Shown piece after piece: positions 15,865-24,557 of a stretch of DNA of 64,000 nucleotides. The position numbers and the translations under genes were made by a program. The DNA comes from Marinomonas algicola (GTDB lineage Bacteria > Pseudomonadota > Gammaproteobacteria > Pseudomonadales > Marinomonadaceae), in assembly GCF_014805825.1 (NCBI RefSeq), contig NZ_CP061941.1, positions 2,728,001 to 2,792,000 of the forward strand, read 5' to 3'. The first letter of the stretch is position 1, and every line of letters starts with the position of its first letter. The notes beneath the pieces are model-generated. The model made no database searches, had not been told where the DNA came from, and saw only the letters and a list, made by a program, of their open reading frames with translations.

Positions 15865-17874
15865 ATGTCTTGGTTTAAACGTAAAGTGGAAAAACAATCC
15901 AACTCTACCAATAAAAATGAAGGCCTCAAAATCCTTCAATTAACGCATTCCGAACTGTCCGAAACAAGCTTATCCGCCTTAAAATTCCCAGACAATAAAA
16001 CACAGCTGATACTTGCATTTGTCTCGTCAAATCTCGATTTTGAAAGCACGGTAGAGAAAATCCAACGCTTCACGCCTTTTTGCGACAAAGTCGTTGCCGT
16101 AATGACTTCCGGTGAGCTGAACAGTCAACAAAACCATTTTTACCAAAGCACGGATGGAAAATGGGATTCTATTGTCTTTCAAAGCTACAGTGATGAGCTG
16201 CTTGCTACAACAGAGATTAAAACCATTCCATTACATTGTGAAGATTTAAAGCAAGGCAAAGTCTCAAAAAGCAAACACGATAGAATTCGCTCAATCCAGT
16301 CTGAAATAGAAAAAATCAACATTAATATGGCCATTAACTATCAAGATACCCTCGCCATTACCTTTATTGACGGGTTGTCTTCCAGTGAAAACTTTTTTAT
16401 GAAAGCCTTATATGATAGTAAGCGTTTTCCTTGCCATTTTATTGGTGGCTCTGCTGGTGGTAAGTTAGACTTTAAACAAGCTTCCGTTTATGACGGCCAT
16501 AAAGTGGCTAATAACTGCGCTGTGGTGATTTTTACTAAACTTGCAGACAATATTCGTTACGGCATTCTAAAAACACATAATTTCCAAAAAACGTCCCGTT
16601 CCTTTTACATTGCTGAATCTGACCCTCAAAAACGGACTGTTACTACGGTTATTTCCAAGTCGACAGGTAAAATTGTCAATATCGTCGATCACCTTTGCGA
16701 TTATTTCAAATGCCAACCCGCTGATTTAAATACCAAGCTTGGAAAGCACTCCTTTGCGGTTGAAATTGGCCATGAACTCTTCATACGTTCCATCTCAAAT
16801 ATTGATGTGGACAACAAAATCATTCATTTCTTTTGTGATCTTGATTTTGGGGATGAACTGATTTTAGTCGAGCCAAATGGTTTTGCAGACAGTACAAAAC
16901 GCGCTTTTGATGAGTTTATGAAAGGTAAACCTCAGCCTGTAGCCATGCTGGCGAATGACTGTATTTTACGCCGTTTAAATAACGCAAAAGCCTTGCAAGA
17001 ATTAACGGCATTTCAACAAATCAACGCCGCAGGGTTTTCAACATTTGGGGAACTGCTGGGGGTCCATATGAATCAGACTCTCACGGCGCTATTTTTATTC
17101 AAAGTAGCGAAAGGTGACGCTTTTTCTGACCCTATTGTCGATAACTTCCCCATTCATTACAGCTATTTCAAAGAGTTTTTCACTTTATCTAGATTGAACA
17201 GTTTAATGCAAATTAACCGCTTGCAAGCCGATCTAATTACTTACCTCTCTGAATACCGCCCATTACTTGAGCAGGTTATGCTTAGTTTCAATCAAATAAC
17301 GCAATACTCTCAACAGACCGAAGCGATTATTAGCGATGTCAGTGGTACTTTCCATGACCTAAGAACAGACATCAATGGACAAGAAGAAGGCCGTCAAGCA
17401 CTCAGTGGTAATGTGCGTCAATTAAAAGACAATTCGGAACAAGTTTTGGCTATTTTAAAGGTTATTTCAGGGATAGCAGAGCAAACTAATTTACTGGCGT
17501 TAAACGCGGCCATAGAAGCGGCGCGAGCAGGAGAAGCCGGTAGAGGTTTTGCTGTGGTTGCAGACGAAGTTAGGCAACTGTCGAAGAACACCCAAGACAG
17601 CTTAAACAAAACGGGAGAAACCATTTCCTCTGTCACCAAATCAACAGAAGCCATCAGTCAGTCTATCGAAAGCATCGAGCAGTTTATGTCGCGACTCACC
17701 GACAACACTGGCGAGCTAACGTCTCAAATACAAGCATTAGGTGAAGCCTCTAATATGGCGAGTAAGGACGTTAATGAAAGCGTTAAGGCCATTCAAGACA
17801 TGAGCGCTCGCATGGCGGAAATTGACAGTGAAGTATCGGTGATTGAAAGCTTAAAACAATCTCATAATCTGTAG
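15865..17874 (+). CDS. Soluble FIST-domain methyl-accepting chemotaxis protein
   Basis: 669 residues from the ATG at 15865 (GGAG six bases upstream); an ATG 12 bases earlier lies in that site. No signal peptide or membrane helix is visible. Residues about 25-230 resemble the FIST N domain (LILAFVSSNLDF, GGSAGGKLDFKQ) and about 230-430 FIST C (AVEIGHELFIRSI, AAGFSTFGELLGVHMNQT). The C-terminal third is an MCP signalling domain with the canonical hairpin tip EQTNLLALNAAIEAARAGE near residues 539-557. FIST domains are thought to sense small ligands such as amino acids. A cytoplasmic receptor able to talk to CheA/CheW is inferred. It stands alone with a terminator behind. Confidence 0.9.
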   Translation: MSWFKRKVEKQSNSTNKNEGLKILQLTHSELSETSLSALKFPDNKTQLILAFVSSNLDFESTVEKIQRFTPFCDKVVAVMTSGELNSQQNHFYQSTDGKWDSIVFQSYSDELLATTEIKTIPLHCEDLKQGKVSKSKHDRIRSIQSEIEKININMAINYQDTLAITFIDGLSSSENFFMKALYDSKRFPCHFIGGSAGGKLDFKQASVYDGHKVANNCAVVIFTKLADNIRYGILKTHNFQKTSRSFYIAESDPQKRTVTTVISKSTGKIVNIVDHLCDYFKCQPADLNTKLGKHSFAVEIGHELFIRSISNIDVDNKIIHFFCDLDFGDELILVEPNGFADSTKRAFDEFMKGKPQPVAMLANDCILRRLNNAKALQELTAFQQINAAGFSTFGELLGVHMNQTLTALFLFKVAKGDAFSDPIVDNFPIHYSYFKEFFTLSRLNSLMQINRLQADLITYLSEYRPLLEQVMLSFNQITQYSQQTEAIISDVSGTFHDLRTDINGQEEGRQALSGNVRQLKDNSEQVLAILKVISGIAEQTNLLALNAAIEAARAGEAGRGFAVVADEVRQLSKNTQDSLNKTGETISSVTKSTEAISQSIESIEQFMSRLTDNTGELTSQIQALGEASNMASKDVNESVKAIQDMSARMAEIDSEVSVIESLKQSHNL

Positions 17875-17895
17875 ATGATCAATCGGTAAAACTTA

Positions 17896-17921
17896 AAGTG
17901 GAGCCGCTATTGGCTTCACTT
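17896..17921 (+). terminator. Intrinsic terminator after the chemoreceptor gene
   Basis: AAGTGGAGCC (17896-17905) pairs with GGCTTCACTT (17912-17921), one G-U pair, six-base loop, followed by ATTTAAAT. It begins 22 bases after the stop codon. Confidence 0.55.
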
Positions 17922-17974
17922 ATTTAAATAGGCTGGTATTATGCGCCCTCACCACCCTGCGCTAGGTAAAAAAA

Positions 17975-18634
17975 ATGAATAATGAATCCATCGTCTTGGA
18001 AGAAATCAATGTTTGGACAACCCCCCTATTCGTCACACAAATGCCAGATCATGATTTTTTAAAAGACGCCCTCTTAAATGCGGTCTATCAACAAAAAGCC
18101 TCTCAAACCACAGCGATTCAAAGCCTAATAGCACCTAAAGCAAAACATGCTTTACATGAAAGTACATTAGACTTTTTAGAGCTTGCCGATGCCAATGTGA
18201 TGGAAGCAAAACGCGCATTAGAAGAACTGGTTTTAGAGATCGCTAAGTCAGTAAACTATGGATTTTGGCCAGACGAGATCGAAACTGATGCTCATATAAT
18301 AGAATCTTGGTATCACGTTACACAGAAAGGCGGTTATCATGACGCCCATTCACACCCTAATTGCTCATGGTGTGGCATTTATTATCTAGAGCCTGGCGAT
18401 GCTAATATAGAAGGCAATGGAGGTCTGAATCGATTTTATGACCCAAGAGTCAATGCTGAACACTATGCTGATTTGGGTACGGCGTATCTTGGTGGTCATG
18501 GAGTATGGGATTTTGTTCCAACGGAAGGGCAAATTATCATTTTTCCTTCTTATCTAAAACATTCCGCCTTACCTTACTTCGGTGATAAAGATCGTGTGGT
18601 CATTGCCTTTAATTGCATTGTTGAGGCTTACTAA
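17975..18634 (+). CDS. Putative 2OG-Fe(II) oxygenase (TIGR02466-like)
   Basis: 219 residues. The jelly-roll core is indicated by GGYHDAHSHPNCSWCGIYYL (about 120-139), in which a His and an acidic residue should bind iron, a distal LKHSALPYFG with the third His, and the Arg of DKDRVVIAFN that would hold 2-oxoglutarate. The N-terminal part (WTTPLFVTQMP) matches the family. The substrate is unknown for the family; marine phage and bacterial relatives are common. Monocistronic, convergent with the spoVR-type gene. Confidence 0.75.
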   Translation: MNNESIVLEEINVWTTPLFVTQMPDHDFLKDALLNAVYQQKASQTTAIQSLIAPKAKHALHESTLDFLELADANVMEAKRALEELVLEIAKSVNYGFWPDEIETDAHIIESWYHVTQKGGYHDAHSHPNCSWCGIYYLEPGDANIEGNGGLNRFYDPRVNAEHYADLGTAYLGGHGVWDFVPTEGQIIIFPSYLKHSALPYFGDKDRVVIAFNCIVEAY

Positions 18635-18664
18635 AGCCAACTAACAGATGGGGTTCTATTTATA

Positions 18665-18713
18665 GGTTAGCGCGGCGCCTACACTTCAGGCGCCTACACT
18701 TCAGGCGCTAACC
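18665..18713. terminator. Terminator-like inverted repeat holding a duplicated 15-base unit
   Basis: GGTTAGCGC (18665-18673) and GCGCTAACC (18705-18713) are perfect arms. Between them GGCGCCTACACTTCA is repeated head to tail (18674-18688 and 18689-18703). One unit would give a normal hairpin; the duplication lengthens the loop. It lies between convergent genes. Confidence 0.5.
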
Positions 18714-18766
18714 TTTGCCAACTAAACTTTGTTATTAAACGGAGTCTGTCATTCGATAACGTAGGC

Positions 18767-20299
18767 TTACACATCATCCGCTTTACTATAAAACGTTTCC
18801 ATTAATTCGGTGTGATTCCAAGACTCTAATGTCACATCAAACCCCCACAGTCGATGAAAATGCTTTAGCACTTCTTTAGTATCATCGTTTAAAGGACGCT
18901 CAGAGTCCATGATATGACGCAATACAAGACGGCGATCTCCATAGATATTGACCGTCTGAACTTGAATATTTGGCTCTCTGTGACTCAGGTTATACTGCTG
19001 CGCCAAACGCTCTCTTAATTTGCGATAGCCGGTTTCATTATGAATTTCTTTTACTTCCACATAAGAGTCCATTGCATTATTTTCCAAGCCAAATAGACGA
19101 AAGTCTCGCATCAATTTGGGTGATAAAAATTGCAGAATAAAGCTTTCATCTTTAAAGTTTTTCATAGCGAAGTTAAGCACTTCTAACCAAGGCTTACCGG
19201 CAATATCAGGAAACCATTGCTTGTCCTCGTCAGTAGGTTCCTCACAGATTCTTTTAATGTCTGTGTACATAGCAAAGCCTAATGCATAAGGGTTAATGCC
19301 TGAATAATAGGGCGAATCAAACTCAGGCTGTGCTACAACATTTGTGTGGGATTGTAAAAACTCAAGAATAAAACCATCCGTTACCAGCCCTTTATCGTAC
19401 AGGCCATTCATCAAGGTATAATGCCAGAAAGTTGCCCAACCTTCGTTCATTACCTGAGTTTGTCGCTGAGGGTAAAAATACTGGGCCATTTTTCTCACAA
19501 TACGAATTAATTCACGCTGCCAAGGTTTGAGTAAAGGCGCGTGCTTCTCTAAAAAATACAATAAATTTTCTTGAGGCTCAGAGGGGAAGCAAAGCGCTTT
19601 TTCAGATTCAGGGATGATTTTAAGCGCCGACGGAACGGTTCGCCATAAATCATTAACTTGTTGTTGAAGAATGGCTTCTCGTTCTGAAACCCGATTACGT
19701 TCTTCCTCAGCGGATAATGGCAAGGGCCTTTGATAACGGTCCACACCAAAATTCATTAATGCATGACAAGAATCTAGCGTTAATTCCACCTCTTCAATAC
19801 CGTATTTTTCTTCACAGTCTTGCACGTATTTTTTTGCAAAGACCAAATAGTCTATAATGGCGGTGGCGTCTGTCCATGTTTTAAAAAGGTAATTGCCTTT
19901 AAAAAAGGAATTATGACCATAACAGGCGTGAGCAATCACCAGTGCTTGCATCATCATATTATTTTCTTCCATAAGATAAGCGATGCAAGGGGACGAATTA
20001 ATGACTATTTCATAAGCCAGTCCCATTCGCCCCCTTTTGTAGTTCTGCTCTACATTTAAGAACTGTTTTCCATAGGACCAATGATGGTATCCCAAAGGCA
20101 TGCCAACCGACGCATAAGCGTCCATCATCTGTTCCGAACTGATAATTTCAATTTGATTAGGGTAAGTGTCTAACCCATATTCAGCCGCAATTTTGCCGAT
20201 GGCCTCATCGTAAATTTGAATTTTTTCAAAGGTCCAATCGGCCCCTTCAGACAATAATTTACTCTTTTTTGACGCTTTGGCTTTTAATAAATCATGCAT
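18767..20299 (-). CDS. ycgB: SpoVR-family protein (YcgB)
   Basis: 510 residues, the length of E. coli YcgB. It starts with AAAGGAGG nine bases or less upstream and overlaps the end of the yeaH-like gene by eight bases, so translation is coupled. Family segments are visible: HACYGHNSFFKGNYLFKTWT near 140, NEGWATFWHY near 285 and YGDRRLVLRH in the C-terminal part. SpoVR-type proteins are general-stress proteins under RpoS in enterobacteria; in Bacillus the homologue is needed for the spore cortex. Biochemical function unknown. Third gene of the prkA-yeaH-spoVR operon. Confidence 0.95.
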   Translation of the reverse strand: MHDLLKAKASKKSKLLSEGADWTFEKIQIYDEAIGKIAAEYGLDTYPNQIEIISSEQMMDAYASVGMPLGYHHWSYGKQFLNVEQNYKRGRMGLAYEIVINSSPCIAYLMEENNMMMQALVIAHACYGHNSFFKGNYLFKTWTDATAIIDYLVFAKKYVQDCEEKYGIEEVELTLDSCHALMNFGVDRYQRPLPLSAEEERNRVSEREAILQQQVNDLWRTVPSALKIIPESEKALCFPSEPQENLLYFLEKHAPLLKPWQRELIRIVRKMAQYFYPQRQTQVMNEGWATFWHYTLMNGLYDKGLVTDGFILEFLQSHTNVVAQPEFDSPYYSGINPYALGFAMYTDIKRICEEPTDEDKQWFPDIAGKPWLEVLNFAMKNFKDESFILQFLSPKLMRDFRLFGLENNAMDSYVEVKEIHNETGYRKLRERLAQQYNLSHREPNIQVQTVNIYGDRRLVLRHIMDSERPLNDDTKEVLKHFHRLWGFDVTLESWNHTELMETFYSKADDV

Positions 20300-21569
20300 G
20301 CGGCCTCCTTTGAAATAAATCGCGGAATACAGGGTAAATATCAGCTAACTCCGTAATATGACGTAAAGCAAAAGACGCTTTATGACGAGCCCCAACTTGC
20401 TCATAGGCATACCAAAGACTTTGATGATCGCGAGGAGTAATTTCTATGTAAGTGTAATATTGCATGTGCTGAATAAGCTTATCTTCCATTAGGGCCATGC
20501 AAGTACTTGAATCGTCGTCCCAATTATCCCCGTCGGAAGCTTGCGCACCATAAATATTCCAAGCATTCGCGGGATAACGTTCCTTAATAATATTTTCCAT
20601 CAGCTTTAGTGCACTCGAGACTATGGTACCGCCGGTTTCTCGTGAGTAAAAAAACTCTTCTTCAGACACTTCTTTCGCACTCGTATGGTGACGAATAAAA
20701 ACCAAGTCGATTTTTTCGTAGCGACGTTTTAAAAATAAATACAGCAGGATAAAAAAGCGTTTGGCTATATTCTTGGTTTCTTGTGTCATGGAACCAGAGA
20801 CGTCCATGACACAGAACATAACCGCTTGCGTGCTGGGTTTTGGCTCTTTTATATGATGGTTATAACGTAAATCATACGTATCTAAAAAAGGGGTTCTGGC
20901 GATTTTTTGCTTCAACTCCTCCGCTAATTGTTCTAATGTGGCCTCTTTCTTTCTATCTCTTAAAATAGCCTCTTGCGTCTGCAATTGAATCAGCTCTTGC
21001 TCTACTTCATGTAATTTTTTTCGAGAACTCGCACTCATGACCAAACGCCTTGCTTGGGCGTTTCTCATTGATCGTACTATGTTCATTTTAGACGGAGTAC
21101 CATCTGCGACAATACCCGCTCTCTTGATCTGATACTCAACCACTTCTTTTAATTCTTTTGCTAGAAGGTTTGGTAACTCAAGGTCTTCAAAGACAAAATC
21201 CAAAAACTCTTCTTGAGAGATTTGAAAAACAAAGTCATCGTCACCTTCACCTGAATCACTTGCACTGCCATTTCCTCCCTGTCCTTGCCCACTTTGTGGC
21301 TTGGGGATACGATCACCCGATTGGAACTCTTTATTACCAGGGTGAACAACGGATCCTTTCCCGCCTTGTCCATGGCCAAAGACAGGCTCATGAATATCCC
21401 GTCTAGGAATCGTAATACTCTCTCCACGATCCAGATCTTGTATACTGCGAGAGTTAACCGCTTCTTCAACCGCTTTTTTAATATGCGTCTTATATCGGCG
21501 TAAGAAACGTTGACGGTTAACACTGCTTTTATGCTTTCCATTTAGGCGGCGGTCAATAATATAAGACAT
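20292..21569 (-). CDS. yeaH: YeaH/YhbH-family (DUF444) von Willebrand A-like protein
   Basis: 425 residues with a strong AAAGGAGG ribosome binding site. A basic helical N-terminus and a Gly/Ser/Gln-rich linker (about 65-110) are followed by a VWA-like domain whose MIDAS motif is MDVSGSM (D256, S258, S260). The cognate genes yeaG and yeaH are co-transcribed in E. coli and are induced by starvation and stationary phase; YeaH is a candidate partner or substrate of the PrkA-type kinase. Situated 33 bases after prkA and overlapping the spoVR gene. Confidence 0.95.
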   Translation of the reverse strand: MSYIIDRRLNGKHKSSVNRQRFLRRYKTHIKKAVEEAVNSRSIQDLDRGESITIPRRDIHEPVFGHGQGGKGSVVHPGNKEFQSGDRIPKPQSGQGQGGNGSASDSGEGDDDFVFQISQEEFLDFVFEDLELPNLLAKELKEVVEYQIKRAGIVADGTPSKMNIVRSMRNAQARRLVMSASSRKKLHEVEQELIQLQTQEAILRDRKKEATLEQLAEELKQKIARTPFLDTYDLRYNHHIKEPKPSTQAVMFCVMDVSGSMTQETKNIAKRFFILLYLFLKRRYEKIDLVFIRHHTSAKEVSEEEFFYSRETGGTIVSSALKLMENIIKERYPANAWNIYGAQASDGDNWDDDSSTCMALMEDKLIQHMQYYTYIEITPRDHQSLWYAYEQVGARHKASFALRHITELADIYPVFRDLFQRRPHA

Positions 21570-21602
21570 AAGCGCACCTCCTTTTGAGTGGTGTAAAGTA
21601 CT

Positions 21603-23525
21603 CTATTGAGATTTACGAACTCTTAAATACCATTCGGATAGAAGCCGTACCTGTTTTTCTGTGTAGCCTCGCTCAACCATACGGTTAACAAAATCATTAT
21701 GTTTTTTTTGCTCCTCTTTGGACGATTTTGCACTAAAAGAAATCACTGGAAGTAAATCCTCCGTATTTGAGAACATCTTTCTTTCAATCACAGCACGAAG
21801 TTTTTCGTAACTTAACCAGCTTGGGTTCATGCCGTTGTTATTCGCTCGTGCCCTTAATACAAAGTTCACCACTTCGTTGCGGAAATCTTTAGGATTACTG
21901 ATGCCAGCGGGTTTTTCTATTTTTTCAAGTTCACTATTAATAGCAACTCGATCCAATATATCGCCGGTTTCAGGGTCTCTGTATTCTTGATCTTGTATCC
22001 AAAAATCCGCATAAACAACATAACGATCAAAGATATTTTGTCCATATTCTGAATACGACTCTAAATAAGCCGTCTGAATCTCTTTACCGATAAACTCCAC
22101 ATACCTAGGGGCAATGTATTCCTTCAAACTTCTTAAATAACGATCGTGAGTTTCTTGAGCAAATTGTTCTTGTTCGATTTGCTGCTCTAAAACGTACATT
22201 AGATGGACAGGATTGGCGGCCACTTCGGTTGGGTCAAAGTTAAAGACACGGGACAGAATTTTAAATGCAAAACGGGTAGATAACCCATCCATGCCTTCAT
22301 TTACTCCGGCTGCGTCTTTGTATTCTTGCAAGGATTTTGCTTTTGGATCGATATCTTTTAAAGATTCACCATCATAAATGCGCATTTTAGAGTACACACT
22401 GGCGTTTTCAGGTTCTTTTAAACGTGACAATACGGTGAACTGCGCCAGCATTTTTAGCGTATCAGGAGCACAAGGTGCCGTATTAAGAGAGCTGTGCTCC
22501 ATCAGCTTTTCATAAATAGACGTTTCTTCCGATACCCGAGTGCAATAAGGCACCTTGACGGTATAAACTCGATCAATAAAGGCTTCGTTGGTTTTGTTGT
22601 TCTTGAAGGTTTGCCATTCTGATTCATTCGAGTGCGCAAGAATAATACCGTCAAAGGGAATACCTCCCACCCCTTCAGTCCCGTTGTAGTTTCCTTCTTG
22701 AGTGGCTGTCAACAGTGGATGCAAAACCTTGATGGGGGCTTTAAACATCTCGACAAACTCCATTAAACCTCGGTTACCTCGACACAACCCACCCGAGTAA
22801 CTGTAAGCATCGGTATCATTTTGTTCGAAAAACTCCAGTTTACGAATGTCCACTTTACCGACTAGAGCAGAAATATCTTGGTTATTTTCATCCCCAGGTT
22901 CGGTTTTCGAAATGGCAATTTGCTTTATAGCGGAAGGGTAAATTTTAATCACTTTAAATTGTCGAATGTCACCGTTGTATTCAATTAACCGTTTCGCGGC
23001 CCATGGAGACATACTGTTTTTTAAATACCGTGTCGAAATACCGTACTCATCTTGCAGTATGTCACCGTCTTCATGCGCGTCAAATAATGACAAAGGTGAT
23101 TCAAAAACGGGGGAATCTTTAATGGCATAAAAAGGTTGGGCTTGCATCAGCTCTTTTAACTTTTCAGCAAGCGATGACTTACCGCCACCAACAGGGCCCA
23201 ATAAATACAAAACCTGTTTAGACTCTTCTAAGCCTTGGGAGGCATGGGTTAAAAACGCGACGATACGCTCAATGCACTCTTCCATTCCATAAAAAGATTT
23301 AAATGCAGGGTACTGTTTAATGACTTTATTGGAGAATATGCGACTCATTCTAGAGTCTTTCGATGTATCAATTAAAATTGGATTGCCAATGGCTTTCAAC
23401 AACCTTTCTGCTGGAGACGCATACGCATCTTGGTCAGATTTGCAGAGCAACAAATACTCATCAAGCGTCATCTCTTCTTCTTTTTGAGCATCGTAGCGTG
23501 ACTGGATATGATCAAATATACTCAT
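21603..23525 (-). CDS. yeaG: PrkA-family serine protein kinase/AAA protein (YeaG)
   Basis: 640 residues, close to E. coli YeaG (644). An AAA-type ATPase core with Walker A GPVGGGKSS (110-118) precedes the C-terminal PrkA domain (RVFNFDPTEVAANPVHLMYV and following). Members are cytoplasmic proteins with reported kinase and protease activity that act in nitrogen starvation and stationary-phase survival. First gene of a prkA-yeaH-spoVR operon conserved across proteobacteria. The upstream 400-base region is shared with a divergent gene and should carry the stress promoter, which I could not locate. Confidence 0.95.
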   Translation of the reverse strand: MSIFDHIQSRYDAQKEEEMTLDEYLLLCKSDQDAYASPAERLLKAIGNPILIDTSKDSRMSRIFSNKVIKQYPAFKSFYGMEECIERIVAFLTHASQGLEESKQVLYLLGPVGGGKSSLAEKLKELMQAQPFYAIKDSPVFESPLSLFDAHEDGDILQDEYGISTRYLKNSMSPWAAKRLIEYNGDIRQFKVIKIYPSAIKQIAISKTEPGDENNQDISALVGKVDIRKLEFFEQNDTDAYSYSGGLCRGNRGLMEFVEMFKAPIKVLHPLLTATQEGNYNGTEGVGGIPFDGIILAHSNESEWQTFKNNKTNEAFIDRVYTVKVPYCTRVSEETSIYEKLMEHSSLNTAPCAPDTLKMLAQFTVLSRLKEPENASVYSKMRIYDGESLKDIDPKAKSLQEYKDAAGVNEGMDGLSTRFAFKILSRVFNFDPTEVAANPVHLMYVLEQQIEQEQFAQETHDRYLRSLKEYIAPRYVEFIGKEIQTAYLESYSEYGQNIFDRYVVYADFWIQDQEYRDPETGDILDRVAINSELEKIEKPAGISNPKDFRNEVVNFVLRARANNNGMNPSWLSYEKLRAVIERKMFSNTEDLLPVISFSAKSSKEEQKKHNDFVNRMVERGYTEKQVRLLSEWYLRVRKSQ

Positions 23526-23932
23526 GATAACCCCCCAAGCCGTTGCGATACATGGGTCTCACATTGGCCTATATAGATCGAATTCTGCTAAAAGCACAAC
23601 AGAAGAAGCAAAAGAGGCATGGCTTTGATACTCACCTGCTTTATTCTATTTAGCTTTTATACAAACCACTTTATAGGTGTAGCACACAAATAAGCTTACT
23701 CAAGGATGGTTTTTTTATAGGATCAAAGAAAAACATCGATTCACTAATCGCAACTAATTGTCCTGTAATCATTTTAATGCATCGAGAGCACAAACTTAAA
23801 AAAAGTAAACTTAACAATTGTTTACGTCATATGGATACTAAAGTTAATCTATCAATACCCATTGATCTTTTTATGCAGATGAAGAATAGTAATTACTGAC
23901 GTTTTATTTAGCCTATACGATGGAATAAGAAT
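23526..23932. other. Divergent intergenic region, prkA operon and flavin-reductase-like gene
   Basis: About 400 bases without a gene. It should contain the promoters of both units. I looked for a sigma-54 GG-N10-GC element in front of prkA, as in enterobacteria, and did not find a convincing one. AT-rich in the half nearer the flavin reductase gene. Confidence 0.5.
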
Positions 23933-24541
23933 ATGTTTTTTGATTTTGACAATTTAACAGCAAATCAGCGCTATCATTTGATAACCCAAACCATAACGCC
24001 TCGACCAATCGCGTGGATTTTGACCAAAAATGATTCAGGTAGCATTAACCTAGCCCCTTTTTCTTACTTTAATGCCATTGGCTCAGATCCCGCTTTGCTT
24101 GTTGTTTCTATTGGTAATAAATCTGAAACCATTGGCAAAGATACTAAAGTCAATCTATTAAGAGAAAAGGAATGTGTTTTGCATATTCCTTCAGAAGCCT
24201 TAGCGGAAGCCGTTAATATGAGCGCCTCTTCTTTGCCCTATGGTGAATCAGAAATTGACTTATGTGAGCTCAGCTTAGCGCCTTTTAGTGACTCTCTTCC
24301 TCGAGTAGCTGAAGCAAAAGTCGCCTTACACTGCCGTCTTTACGATGTTCACACTGTTGGAGATTCGGCATTTGAAGCATTTTATCTAGAAATTATAGGA
24401 ATGCATGTTGAAAACGACATCGTCACTCAAGAAGGACATCATACATTTATAGACAGTACTATGCTTAAACCGTTAGGTAGACTTGGCGGAAATGACTTTG
24501 CGGCATTTGGTGGCAAAATCACAATAAAACGACCTTCTTAA
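23933..24541 (+). CDS. Flavin reductase-like (FMN-binding split barrel) protein
   Basis: 202 residues. The N-terminus carries the split-barrel signature (RYHLITQTITPRPIAWILT, about 13-31, and INLAPFSYFNAIGSDPALLV, about 38-57) that binds FMN in the flavin reductase domain. Relatives are annotated as flavoredoxin or short-chain flavin reductases, and most have no known substrate. It lies 16 bases before the fusion gene that follows and is likely co-transcribed with it. Confidence 0.85.
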   Translation: MFFDFDNLTANQRYHLITQTITPRPIAWILTKNDSGSINLAPFSYFNAIGSDPALLVVSIGNKSETIGKDTKVNLLREKECVLHIPSEALAEAVNMSASSLPYGESEIDLCELSLAPFSDSLPRVAEAKVALHCRLYDVHTVGDSAFEAFYLEIIGMHVENDIVTQEGHHTFIDSTMLKPLGRLGGNDFAAFGGKITIKRPS

Positions 24542-24557
24542 TTTATAAGGAACCTGT

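Noticed and set aside
23526..23932. Sigma-54 promoter for the prkA operon
   Set aside because: No GG-N10-GC element with good flanks was found on the minus strand.
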